Origin: Candidatus Aenigmatarchaeota archaeon
GTDB lineage: Archaea; Aenigmatarchaeota; Aenigmatarchaeia; GW2011-AR5
Length of the DNA: 40,669 bases
NCBI GenBank assembly: GCA_018304605.1
Contig: JAGVVU010000009.1
Span: 1-40,669, forward strand
Direction: 5' to 3'
Each line of letters starts with the position of its first letter. Position 1 is the stretch's first letter. This document shows, piece after piece, positions 28,018 to 36,603 of the stretch. The position numbers and the translations under genes were made by a program. The notes under the pieces are model-generated. The model worked only from the letters and a program-made list of their open reading frames with translations. It was not told the origin of the DNA and made no database searches.

Positions 28018-28100
28018 CCCTTTTCTTTTTGCAAAAGAAAAGCCAAAGTTGCACGACGCTAAAGCGTCAGTCACTGGCGGAAAAGAAAACATATTATCCT

Positions 28101-28430
28101 AGAATGCATTGAATACTGCGGTCTTTAGACCGCAGATGAAACTCAATGCATTCTGGATGCCATGTTCCCAGATACCCCATGGCTTTAGCCATGGGTTATA
28201 AGGAACATATCATCTTAGATTCATTGAAAACACACGGCTTTAGCCGTGTGATGTGGGAAAAGCTTTGCTTTTCCTGCACAGAAAGACTTTCAGTCTTTCT
28301 TGTGAAACATAATGAATCTGGGATCCCATCTTCCAACACAGGAAGGAACGAAGTTCCTTCCGTGCAGGATGGCTCTTTGAGCCATCCTTGCAAACCCACG
28401 ACTTTAGTCGTGGGATATAAGGAAGATGTG
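28101..28430. repeat. Nested multi-hairpin elements, copies B1 (28101-28208) and B2 (28215-28430)
   Basis: B1: AGAATGCATTGA/TCAATGCATTCT and ATGTTCC/GGAACAT; B2: AGATTCATT/AATGAATCT and CATCTTCC/GGAAGATG, each enclosing hairpins. Confidence 0.88.
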
Positions 28431-28499
28431 ATTGTGGGCTCACTGACGTTCGCAGGGCAGAGCGAACCAAAATTATAATAGGTTCTTTTTCCCTTACAT

Positions 28500-28550
28500 G
28501 CAGAAACGCAGTTTCTGCTGCACAGCAAGAGCTTGACTCTTGCTTGTGAG
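28500..28550. repeat. Two additional tandem hairpins after element B2
   Basis: GCAGAAAC-GCA-GTTTCTGC and GCAAGAG-CTTGA-CTCTTGC. Confidence 0.8.
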
Positions 28551-28670
28551 GATTTTTCTCCGTTCAAAGAAAGAGACTTATAGCATTTCTCAATAATAAT
28601 GGAACTTCTATTAAGAAATTCTATATGGAAAGAACACCATAATATGCTCCAAAATTAATGTTCTTTGCTA

Positions 28671-28832
28671 TTAGTTGTTTTCATTAGAATTGTTGACGTA
28701 TTCCAGGATGCTTTTCGTCAATCCGACCTTTCCTATCTTCTGCTTGCACGCGAAGCATATCCATCTGTTGCCGACCCTGTCCACCAGCCGGTTCCTTTTG
28801 CATTCAACACATTTTGAGATGGAGATTTTCAT
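28671..28832 (-). CDS. Small zinc-finger protein
   Basis: MKISISKCVECKRNRLVDRVGNRWICFACKQKIGKVGL. Confidence 0.6.
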   Translation of the reverse strand: MKISISKCVECKRNRLVDRVGNRWICFACKQKIGKVGLTKSILEYVNNSNENN

Positions 28833-29033
28833 TATTATGAATTGATTTTCCGCGTTAATAAAGATTTTTTGCAAAGATCTTGCATTCCTTTGTGTTTCTA
28901 TATGGAATGCGGGATGTTCAAGGACTACAAAATTTGCGATAGTCCTTGACATTCCAGAATTTTTCGCGTTTTTTAGACGGAAAAATCTTTCAATAAACCG
29001 GGAGGATTGCAAAAAAAGCCGGCTTTTGGCGGT

Positions 29034-30458
29034 TTATTTCTTCCTTTTCAGGACGCCTTTCTTTTCGCCGTAGTTTTCAGTCTCGATGCCTATGCTCGTG
29101 TAGGGGGACCTGATTTCCATCTCTTTCTTGCCCCTGTGGAAGCTGACGGAAGCCTGCGGCAGCCTAATCCTGCCATGGACGCCGAAGACAGGCATTATCT
29201 TGTATGAGAGAATACGCTCCTCGTTCTTGTGTATGTCCTTTATCTTCCAGACCAGCTCTGTTCCAGCCGCCGTTTTTTTTCTCGCAGGCTTCGGCCCCTC
29301 GCCTTCCTTTATTTCGAAGACCGAAGGCACGAAATCCTTTACCGTGGCATTCTCCACCTTCTTGCCTGTGGAGTTGGCTATTTCCACGCCGACTGTGAAT
29401 TCCTCGCCTTCCTCGATGAATTTCTTCTCAAGTATGAATTTTTTCACCTTGATTATCCTGACCTTGAAGAAGAATACCCAGCCTGCTATCAGGATGACTA
29501 TGATGAAGAGGAACAGCGGCGAATAGTCGACCCTGAACGCCATTGTCCTTGACTCGCCGGGCTTTATGTCCTTGAGCAGCCAGGCGAACTCGCTGCCTTT
29601 CATCGTAGTGGGCTGCTCGCCTGAATAGAAAGCCGCGTCAAGCCCGGAAAGCGTTTCCGTGAGCAGTGCATCGTCCTCGCTGTTGCCTATGTTGGTGACT
29701 GTCGTTGATTTCTTGTATCCGAACACGAGTGGCTCCTTCTTGCTCTCCTTGGCAAACTGGGCCTGGCTGAGCACTGTGAACGTCCTCGTCTTTTCACTGG
29801 TCTCGCCTTCCGCGCTCACCATGGTCAGTATCGTGTACAAGCCCGATTCGGAGCGGGGTGGCAGGGTGAATGTATAAGTGAAATTCTTTGTCTCGCCCGA
29901 ATCCAGACTGTCGATGTTCTGCTCGAATTCAATCAGCTTGGAGGAGGGCGCGCTGATGGAGGATGTCACCCTTATGTTTTGCACGGTCCTCGCCTTGTAG
30001 TTCTTGATCGTGGTCAAGATCACGATCTGGCTCGTCGGCGTGAAGTTTCCCGAGATTATGACCCTTTCGACGTCAACGATGTCCAGCTTGTTGATATTTA
30101 TGAATATGAATTTTTTCTGGGTCTCCCCCGAGATGAGCGACTCTGCCAGCAGGCTGATCCTGTATACGCTCGGCTGGGTGTCTGCCGAAGGGGTCACGAA
30201 GATGCGGAGGTCCTTCGTCTCGTCACCGTTGAGCCTGATGCGTGTGGTGTCCTGCGTTATCCAGGGTTTAGGGTCAAGTATGGTGAACTGTATGTCCTCG
30301 GGTATCCCGCTGTCGACCCTGATGTCTATCTGCCTGGAGCTGCCTATGGCGACGTTTATGGTTTCGTCAGGCACCGTAACGATGAATGCGAAAGAGGGCG
30401 CACTGAGCAGCAATATCGCCATGACGAAGAAAGCGTATTTCGTTCTCACTAGTAACAA
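29034..30458 (-). CDS. Secreted/membrane protein with Ig-like (NEW3/CARDB/DUF11-type) domains and internal TM
   Basis: Signal-peptide-like N-terminus, repeated beta-sandwich-like stretches, LFLFIIVILIAGWVFFFKV. Confidence 0.65.
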   Translation of the reverse strand: MLLVRTKYAFFVMAILLLSAPSFAFIVTVPDETINVAIGSSRQIDIRVDSGIPEDIQFTILDPKPWITQDTTRIRLNGDETKDLRIFVTPSADTQPSVYRISLLAESLISGETQKKFIFININKLDIVDVERVIISGNFTPTSQIVILTTIKNYKARTVQNIRVTSSISAPSSKLIEFEQNIDSLDSGETKNFTYTFTLPPRSESGLYTILTMVSAEGETSEKTRTFTVLSQAQFAKESKKEPLVFGYKKSTTVTNIGNSEDDALLTETLSGLDAAFYSGEQPTTMKGSEFAWLLKDIKPGESRTMAFRVDYSPLFLFIIVILIAGWVFFFKVRIIKVKKFILEKKFIEEGEEFTVGVEIANSTGKKVENATVKDFVPSVFEIKEGEGPKPARKKTAAGTELVWKIKDIHKNEERILSYKIMPVFGVHGRIRLPQASVSFHRGKKEMEIRSPYTSIGIETENYGEKKGVLKRKK

Positions 30459-30533
30459 CCTTATAATTCTATTCTGCGCCTCGCTATATAAGCATTACGA
30501 ACGTGATTTTCGCGTGATTTGGAAGAAATAGCC

Positions 30534-30803
30534 CTATTCTGTCTCCAAAAGGTCCCTGAATTCGGGATGTTTTCGTACGAATTCGTCGACGTATTCGTTG
30601 GATGAAGTTATTTTGAGCCCGTTTTTCCTGGCATGCTCGAAAGCCGCAGTGCAAAGCTCATCAGCAACTTGGCCGTTTGGCGCGGTCAGGAAATGCAAAT
30701 TCAGGCAGTCGTTTATCATCGTATAGGCAAGCAGGCACTCTTCCCCTTCCGCTTCTGTCCAGAATTTCTGCCCCATGTCGTCGTGCTCTATGTTAAGATG
30801 CAT
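30534..30803 (-). CDS. Hypothetical protein
   Basis: 89-aa ORF. Confidence 0.45.
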   Translation of the reverse strand: MHLNIEHDDMGQKFWTEAEGEECLLAYTMINDCLNLHFLTAPNGQVADELCTAAFEHARKNGLKITSSNEYVDEFVRKHPEFRDLLETE

Positions 30804-30860
30804 TTTTACCCATAGAAGAGTATATTAATAACTTAAATAAGTTCTCGAAAACATCTGCCC

Positions 30861-31223
30861 ATGGGCAAGCGTTATCTGACTATTGAAGAATCTGCTCAGG
30901 TATGGCCGCACATGAAATGGATGGCTCCATTACCTGGTGATTCCCAAGAACGTGTTGCGGTATGGGCAACTACTCACACTGATCCGGATTTACGTGCTAG
31001 AGCTCTTGAAGTTCTGGAAGAACGAGGCTACAAAGGAGTTGAACAGCGAGATGGTATATTATTTCTGGGACTTCCTCTATACCTTTCACGAGCATTTTTA
31101 GAAGCTGTTGAAGAAATAGCTTACCGTCTGAATCCAGGTACACGTCCAGAAAAACCCATCTTTCAATCGCTCTCTGACAATGAAATTCCTGACGTGTATG
31201 TGGCATTGCCAACAAAAAACTAA
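30861..31223 (+). CDS. Hypothetical protein
   Basis: 120-aa intact ORF. Confidence 0.5.
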   Translation: MGKRYLTIEESAQVWPHMKWMAPLPGDSQERVAVWATTHTDPDLRARALEVLEERGYKGVEQRDGILFLGLPLYLSRAFLEAVEEIAYRLNPGTRPEKPIFQSLSDNEIPDVYVALPTKN

Positions 31224-31226
31224 GAT

Positions 31227-31544
31227 TTAAGGCGCGATCCTTTTGCCGGTTTCGAGGTCGATGACAGCGATGACCTTTGGAGTGCAGGTCTTCGCCGCAT
31301 TCATGATGAGGTGCGGCTCCGTCGTCTCTATGTCCTTGAAGAACACGCCCTTCTGAAGCCCTTCCCCCTCCTTGCTGTCGACAAGTATTGCTTTGAACTC
31401 GTCGTCCAATTTGAAATCATACGGGTCCGAGAGCAGGCAGTGTCCTGAGGACAGGCAGCCTTTCTTGTTGTAGATTATCCTGAGCTTGAATGTCTTGTGC
31501 GCCGCCCGCTCGTGCTCGTATGTCTTGTCCATTATCTGCGACAT
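31227..31544 (-). CDS. Ferredoxin-like single-cluster protein
   Basis: KGCLSSGHCLLSDP...AAKTCTPKVIAVIDLETGKRIAP. Confidence 0.6.
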   Translation of the reverse strand: MSQIMDKTYEHERAAHKTFKLRIIYNKKGCLSSGHCLLSDPYDFKLDDEFKAILVDSKEGEGLQKGVFFKDIETTEPHLIMNAAKTCTPKVIAVIDLETGKRIAP

Positions 31545-31577
31545 AAATATCTGCTAAGTATAGAGGCAAAGACGATT

Positions 31578-31672
31578 TATAGTTGACCCAGAAAAGAATC
31601 TGGACATGTTCTGGGTCAACTTATAGCGCTCAAGTAAGTATAATATCCAAATTATTTACTTGGAGCACTATA
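31578..31672. repeat. TATAG palindrome array 3 (two modules)
   Basis: GTTGACCCAGAA..TTCTGGGTCAAC and AGCGCTCAAGTAA..TTACTTGGAGCACT with TATAG/CTATA flanks. Confidence 0.88.
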
Positions 31673-32491
31673 AACCTTCCTTATTTTCGCCACGAAAAAT
31701 CCGCCTGTATTGTTATGGAACGGGTATATGCGCATGCATCTCTCGAGCCGTGGATCGTACTCTTTGCCTTCCCATGAAGTCAGTCCGTTTGCGTGGTTTA
31801 TCTCAACATCAATTCCGTCCAATTCTGCATCTTTGTTCTTTTTCAGCAAAGTATCAATTACATCTTCGTTTTCCTCGGGCCCGAAGGTGCACGTTGAATA
31901 GACGAGCGTCCCGCCTTTTTTCAATATTTCAAATGCATGCAGTACAAGTTTTTTTTGCTTCTTCGCCAGCAGTTTGATTCGTTTTTCCGACCAGTGCTCG
32001 AAGATCTTGTCGCGCTTGTTCACCATTCCTTCGCCGCTGCACGGCGCATCGAGCAGGATTTTGTCAAACTCGCCATCGATCTTGCGCCCGGACTTGTTGA
32101 TCACGTCAGCGCTAAGTCCGTACTTGTTCACTACCCAGCTAAGGCGCTTTACCCTGAACCTGCTTATGTCATTGGCAGTGATATGCGCCTCGTTGTGCGT
32201 CATGAAGGAAAGGATGAACGTCTTTGTTCCGGGCGCGGCGCACATGTCAAGTATCTTGTCGCCGCTCCTTGGTTCTAGCGCAAGACACGGCACGAGCGAT
32301 ACGGGGTCAAAGATGAATGCATCTTTCCTGTCAAAATCATCAGGAACATAATATGCACACCCACACCACGGGACTTTTTCCAGGCTCATGGGTTTTCTGG
32401 AAAGCATGCACTTTCTTGTTCTGCCCTCGTAGATATTCGCATTCATCCCGAGCTTTTGCAAGCTCTGCCCGAGTTTCTCTGGTATTCGCAT
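31652..32491 (-). CDS. NSUN/NOL1-type RNA m5C methyltransferase
   Basis: MCAAPGTKTFILSFM...LLDAPCSGEGMVNK...YSTCTFGPEENEDVI. Confidence 0.92.
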   Translation of the reverse strand: MRIPEKLGQSLQKLGMNANIYEGRTRKCMLSRKPMSLEKVPWCGCAYYVPDDFDRKDAFIFDPVSLVPCLALEPRSGDKILDMCAAPGTKTFILSFMTHNEAHITANDISRFRVKRLSWVVNKYGLSADVINKSGRKIDGEFDKILLDAPCSGEGMVNKRDKIFEHWSEKRIKLLAKKQKKLVLHAFEILKKGGTLVYSTCTFGPEENEDVIDTLLKKNKDAELDGIDVEINHANGLTSWEGKEYDPRLERCMRIYPFHNNTGGFFVAKIRKVYSAPSK

Positions 32492-32520
32492 GCTGGTATT
32501 TTTACGGGAAAATTAAAGAA

Positions 32521-32772
32521 CTAGCGTTTGTTTTCTTTTATCCACTTGTCTATCTTGTCTTCAGGCGTCCTTCCGAATTCCATGCTGACGCCCGCCGCGC
32601 ACATGTCAGTCTTGAAAGTCTCTATTATTTCGACGTCATTTTTGTTTTTGGCGAGGTCTTCGTCGTCGAAAATGTCGTAGCGTCCTGCATGCGCTCCCTT
32701 GGTCCATTTTATCTTGTGCCAGGTCCTCTTCTGGACAGAGCCTTCGTGAAGCGCGTGCATATCGTCTGTCAT
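32521..32772 (-). CDS. Hypothetical protein
   Basis: 83-aa ORF. Confidence 0.45.
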   Translation of the reverse strand: MTDDMHALHEGSVQKRTWHKIKWTKGAHAGRYDIFDDEDLAKNKNDVEIIETFKTDMCAAGVSMEFGRTPEDKIDKWIKENKR

Positions 32773-32820
32773 AGGAAGAAGTAGCCAGGAAATGCTTAAT
32801 AGACTACTGGCCGTCTGGAT

Positions 32821-33128
32821 TATAGCTGACCAACTTAATATTCAAGTATTACACAAGTTGGTCACATATAGTAAACCAAGTTATAATATCCGGGTTATTT
32901 ACTGGGTTAACTATAACTATAAACACGCTAGTGAAATCGGAAATATATGGATGATGGATTTAGCGACCAGACACATTGCTATAGGTTTCACGTAGGTAAA
33001 GATCTTGATCATTTTGATTTCCCCGGATCAGTTATAGCTCTACAAGGAAACAATCTGGATATATTACTTCCTTGTGAGCTATCTGTGAACCCACAAACAT
33101 GTCCGGATTCTTTTGTGGGTTCACTATA
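32821..33128. repeat. TATAG palindrome array 4 (at least four clear modules plus a degenerate middle)
   Basis: Modules 32821-32870, 32867-32915, 33033-33083, 33080-33128. Confidence 0.85.
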
Positions 33129-33172
33129 AGGCAAGAACTGTCTAGGAGATAATTTCTTTCAGATAAGGGGAC

Positions 33173-33406
33173 TTACCACAAGTCCGTGAGCGTGACCTTC
33201 ATTTCCGTCTGGTTGTCGTGGATTATCTTCAGCCTGACGGCGTTCATGAACGGCTTGTAGTCGTTTTTCCCGATAATTTTCATCGCTTTTTCTTTCAGGA
33301 CATCTATGTCGATTATTTCCGCCTCTATCATGCCCGCTGTTATCCAGTCGTACCCCCCGAACATTGCATTCGCGGGACCCCATACCTGAACTAGCACGGA
33401 ATGCAT
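33173..33406 (-). CDS. Hypothetical protein
   Basis: 77-aa ORF. Confidence 0.4.
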   Translation of the reverse strand: MHSVLVQVWGPANAMFGGYDWITAGMIEAEIIDIDVLKEKAMKIIGKNDYKPFMNAVRLKIIHDNQTEMKVTLTDLW

Positions 33407-33427
33407 GGGAACAATTATGCTGCAAGT

Positions 33428-33754
33428 CTAAAATAGCCTTAAATTAGCCGAGAGCTTGTTGAGTTTTTCAGGCTCCTCGGGACCGACGACCAGGGCAGTC
33501 TGCATCGGGTCCATGTTGTTCTTGTCGTTGGTGGCAAGAAAGTGCTTGAGCCCGAATTTCTCTGCGTTGTACCATATGCCCCAGAGCGTCTGGATGTCTA
33601 TGACCTGGACCGGCACTGTTTCGACGCTGCCCATCTTTTTCTTGCCGAACATGCCTATCTGCCCGGATGCGCCCAGGATTGCAGAAGATGTCACTTTTAT
33701 AAGTTGGGAGGGGTCCTTCTCGAGCCCGTTCACGAATATCACTGCCATTTTCAT
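33428..33754 (-). CDS. Hypothetical protein
   Basis: MKMAVIFVNGLEKDPSQLIKVTSSAILG... Confidence 0.5.
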   Translation of the reverse strand: MKMAVIFVNGLEKDPSQLIKVTSSAILGASGQIGMFGKKKMGSVETVPVQVIDIQTLWGIWYNAEKFGLKHFLATNDKNNMDPMQTALVVGPEEPEKLNKLSANLRLF

Positions 33755-33804
33755 GGGAATAAATTGATGAATAGAATTAAAAAGACGCGGCTGGCTGCAT
33801 GCAG

Positions 33805-34137
33805 TTAGAACTTGAAAACCAGCCTTAGCCCCGCCAGTGCGAAGCTCCAGAAAAGCAGCAGGCCAAAAACGACTGCGTACGGCTTTATTGCCTCCTTCCA
33901 AGTCTGTTCCTTGAGCATGTTCGCCACGAAAAAAATGATTGTCAGCAGCGAAAAGCCCGCGACGCTGCCGATGAACATAGAGAGAACCTGGTCCTGGACG
34001 TCTGAGGTCGTAAAAACGAAAATTCCGGTCAGCACCACAAGTATTGGGAGTACTACCTTCTTCTTCAGGCGGTTGACTTTCCTGTGTGTCCTCTTAATGT
34101 CCTGCTTGGCTTCAGAAAGATTTTCCTTGATTTCCAT
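33805..34137 (-). CDS. Small membrane protein with basic N-terminal coil
   Basis: Three hydrophobic segments after KQDIKRTHRKVNRLKKK. Confidence 0.5.
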   Translation of the reverse strand: MEIKENLSEAKQDIKRTHRKVNRLKKKVVLPILVVLTGIFVFTTSDVQDQVLSMFIGSVAGFSLLTIIFFVANMLKEQTWKEAIKPYAVVFGLLLFWSFALAGLRLVFKF

Positions 34138-34266
34138 TTAGTCTTTCATCTCCTGGCAGAAGCTGCACGTCCAGTGGTCAAAGGAGCCCAGCGGCGTTTT
34201 AACAGGCCTCTTCTTCATCTTTCTCCCGCATATATTGCAGAACATCTCTTCTTCCTGGTCTTCCAT
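34138..34266 (-). CDS. Very small zinc-finger protein MEDQEEEMFCNICGRKMKKRPVKTPLGSFDHWTCSFCQEMKD
   Basis: Manual translation; two CxxC. Confidence 0.5.
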   Translation of the reverse strand: MEDQEEEMFCNICGRKMKKRPVKTPLGSFDHWTCSFCQEMKD

Positions 34267-34271
34267 GATTA

Positions 34272-34509
34272 TCATCCTATATAGTGCGCTTTTTTCTCCC
34301 TGGATTTCCGTGGCATCGAGAGGCCAAGGACATCCGCCATGATTAATATGAAATCTGCATTATTTAGCCATTTGTCAAGCAGCTTCCTGGTAAAAAGGTC
34401 AGTCTGGTCTTCCGTAAGATTAAATTCCTTCGCAAGTTCTTTCCTGCCGCCCGCCCTGCTGGCAAAGCTCGTTGATGACTATCTTTTTCAATTCTAATAT
34501 GTCCGTCAT
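34272..34509 (-). CDS. Small helical hypothetical protein, possibly frameshifted near 34463
   Basis: MTDILELKKIVINEL / SFASRAGGRKELAKEFNLTEDQTDLFTRKLLDKWLNNADFILIMADVLGLSMPRKSREKKAHYIG in two frames. Confidence 0.45.
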
Positions 34510-34561
34510 TGATAAGCTATCCATTAACGATTCTTAAAGCCTTGTTTTCTATTCTTATCTG

Positions 34562-35419
34562 ATGGCAGAACCGAAAGGCTTCAATGAGCTGGTGAAGCTG
34601 GCAGCAAAAGAAAGGCCGGCAAAGCCGAAGAGCACAGGGGAGATTTGGAACAGGTTTCTTTTCATAGTTTTCATGGGCGGCAAGCGCAGCGAGCCCGAGA
34701 TAAATTTCCTGATCAAGATGCTTGGTCCGCTGCTGGACAAAGAATATGTCAGGAAGACCGACGGGGAGGATTGGAGAGAAGCTGTTGATAACGCGATAAA
34801 CGAGCGCCTGGCAAGGATAAAGGACGAGGACATACTTGTCATGCTGCAGGAGTTCCAGAAGGAGATCTTCAGGATAAGCGCCTCGATCAAGGGGGGGGCG
34901 CGATTTTTCGAGAAAAACAAAATGAGCCCGGAATTTCTGGATAAGATTCTCCAGAGCCGGGAGTCGACAAAAGAGTTCATAGAAGACCTGGTGAGTGACG
35001 AGGACGTCTCCAATATAAAGTACACAAAAGTCATAATCTGGCTGCACTCTCTCGGCTATGCGGATGACTTCTGCCCGCCGAGCTACCAGACGAAGAGCTT
35101 CATCAACGAGGTTTACGGCTACTATCAATTCTACGAGGACGACAAGTATTTCATGAAGAAGGTTGAGGAATTCTCAGAGGATGTGAAAAAGAAGACCAAA
35201 GCGACCGTGCGCGACATAGCGATGGCGATTTTTTATTATGTCACTCTAAAGAGCATGCTCCCGCAGCGCTCGCCTGAGAAGAAGAAGTTCACACCGGAGA
35301 CACTGATCAAGTTCCTGAAATCAAAAAAAATAACGCTGAAAGTGCTTTCAGAAAGGCTTGCAGATTTCGAAAAAAGGGAAGACCTGATGCAGAGCCTTTA
35401 CGGTTTCCTGCAGAAATGA
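34562..35419 (+). CDS. Hypothetical protein
   Basis: 285-aa intact ORF. Confidence 0.6.
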   Translation: MAEPKGFNELVKLAAKERPAKPKSTGEIWNRFLFIVFMGGKRSEPEINFLIKMLGPLLDKEYVRKTDGEDWREAVDNAINERLARIKDEDILVMLQEFQKEIFRISASIKGGARFFEKNKMSPEFLDKILQSRESTKEFIEDLVSDEDVSNIKYTKVIIWLHSLGYADDFCPPSYQTKSFINEVYGYYQFYEDDKYFMKKVEEFSEDVKKKTKATVRDIAMAIFYYVTLKSMLPQRSPEKKKFTPETLIKFLKSKKITLKVLSERLADFEKREDLMQSLYGFLQK

Positions 35420-35442
35420 TTGGCTTCAGGCATCATTGAACC

Positions 35443-35925
35443 TCAAATCCTGCAGGTCTTCCCGTGTTTCGCGTAGTAATCCTGGTGGTAATCCTCGGCA
35501 GCCCAGAATTTTGATGCTTTGATGATCTTGGTCGCGATCGGCTTTGAATGTTTTTTTTGTGCCTTCTCCTTTGACGCTTCAGCCATCCTCTTTTGCGCTG
35601 CTGTATGACAATATATTGCTGATCTGTACTGGCTTCCCACGTCAGGGCCCTGCCTGTTCACCTGTGTCGGGTCGTGGATCTTCCAGAATAATTCGAGCAG
35701 TTTTTCATAGGAAATTTTTTTCGGGTCGAACTCGACAAGCACTGCTTCGGCATGGCCGGTCTTGCCGCTGCAGACATCTTCGTAAGTCGGTTTCTCGAAA
35801 GAACCACCGGTATAGCCGACGATCGTCTTGACAACTCCTTTGGCATCCTTGAATGCAGCCTCAATGCCCCAGAAACAGCCGGCAGCGAAGGCTGCTTTCT
35901 CGGGCTTTGATTTAGATAAACCCAA
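35443..35925 (-). CDS. msrA: Peptide methionine sulfoxide reductase MsrA
   Basis: AAFAAGCFWGIEAAFKDAKGVVKTIVGYTGG...DPTQVNRQGPDVGSQYRSAIY. Confidence 0.96.
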   Translation of the reverse strand: MGLSKSKPEKAAFAAGCFWGIEAAFKDAKGVVKTIVGYTGGSFEKPTYEDVCSGKTGHAEAVLVEFDPKKISYEKLLELFWKIHDPTQVNRQGPDVGSQYRSAIYCHTAAQKRMAEASKEKAQKKHSKPIATKIIKASKFWAAEDYHQDYYAKHGKTCRI

Positions 35926-36541
35926 ATACATCACCTTTGTCAAATCGAACCTTCTTGTTTTTTGCAAAGTCATCCGCGCCGCGGTAACCTATCGGGCACA
36001 ATACGACGGATTTCAGACCGGATTTTTCCAGTTCCAGGATCTCGTCGAATTTTCCGCGCTCGAAGCCTTCCATGGGGCAGCAGTCTATTCGCTTCTGCGC
36101 ACAGGCAGCCATGAGCATGCCGAGCGCTATGCAGACCTGGCGGCTGGCCCACTCTTCCCGCTCCTCGTGGGACTTGGACTTCATGACTGCATTCATCCTG
36201 TCCTCGTATGCTTTCAGGGATTTTCTGGTAACGCCGCGCACCTTGATTATCGATTCTATGTATTTCCTGATGTATTTCCCGTCAATGTCAGTGCGCGCGC
36301 AAAGGACTATTAGGTGGGAAGCGTCGGTCACCTGTGCCTGGCCGCGCGCGCGAGGCCGCAGCTTTTCGCGAATCTTTTTGTCTGTTATGACGAGGAATTT
36401 CCACGGCTGCAGTCCGTATGATGACGGCGAGAGCCTCAGAACCTCAAGGAGTTCATCAAGGTCTTTTTTGGATACTTTTTTCTTCGGGTCGAATTTTTTC
36501 GTGGCGTACCGCCAGGTCAAGTCGTCGATTATTTTTGATTT
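35912..36541 (-). CDS. Nitroreductase-family protein
   Basis: WRYATKKFDPKKKVSKKDLDELLEVLRLSPSSYGLQPWKFLVITDK. Confidence 0.93.
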   Translation of the reverse strand, partial: KSKIIDDLTWRYATKKFDPKKKVSKKDLDELLEVLRLSPSSYGLQPWKFLVITDKKIREKLRPRARGQAQVTDASHLIVLCARTDIDGKYIRKYIESIIKVRGVTRKSLKAYEDRMNAVMKSKSHEEREEWASRQVCIALGMLMAACAQKRIDCCPMEGFERGKFDEILELEKSGLKSVVLCPIGYRGADDFAKNKKVRFDKGDVFGFI

Positions 36542-36603
36542 CATATTTACCACTCTATGCATAACAAAGAAATAAATATGGACTGCCTGTGAATAAACAG
36601 AGT

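Noticed and set aside
28196-28567. 123-aa minus-strand ORF and similar ORFs over the hairpin elements
   Set aside because: They translate the nested-hairpin repeats; the shared peptide [11 protein letters not shown] also at 16386-16937 is just the repeat read as protein.
32821-33128. CRISPR array
   Set aside because: Repeating units are palindromes with variable stems and conserved loops, not constant repeats with unique spacers; no cas genes nearby.
35443-35925. Functional MsrA-MsrQ pair
   Set aside because: MsrA and the MsrQ-like protein are over 30 kb apart, and MsrQ normally partners MsrP, not MsrA.
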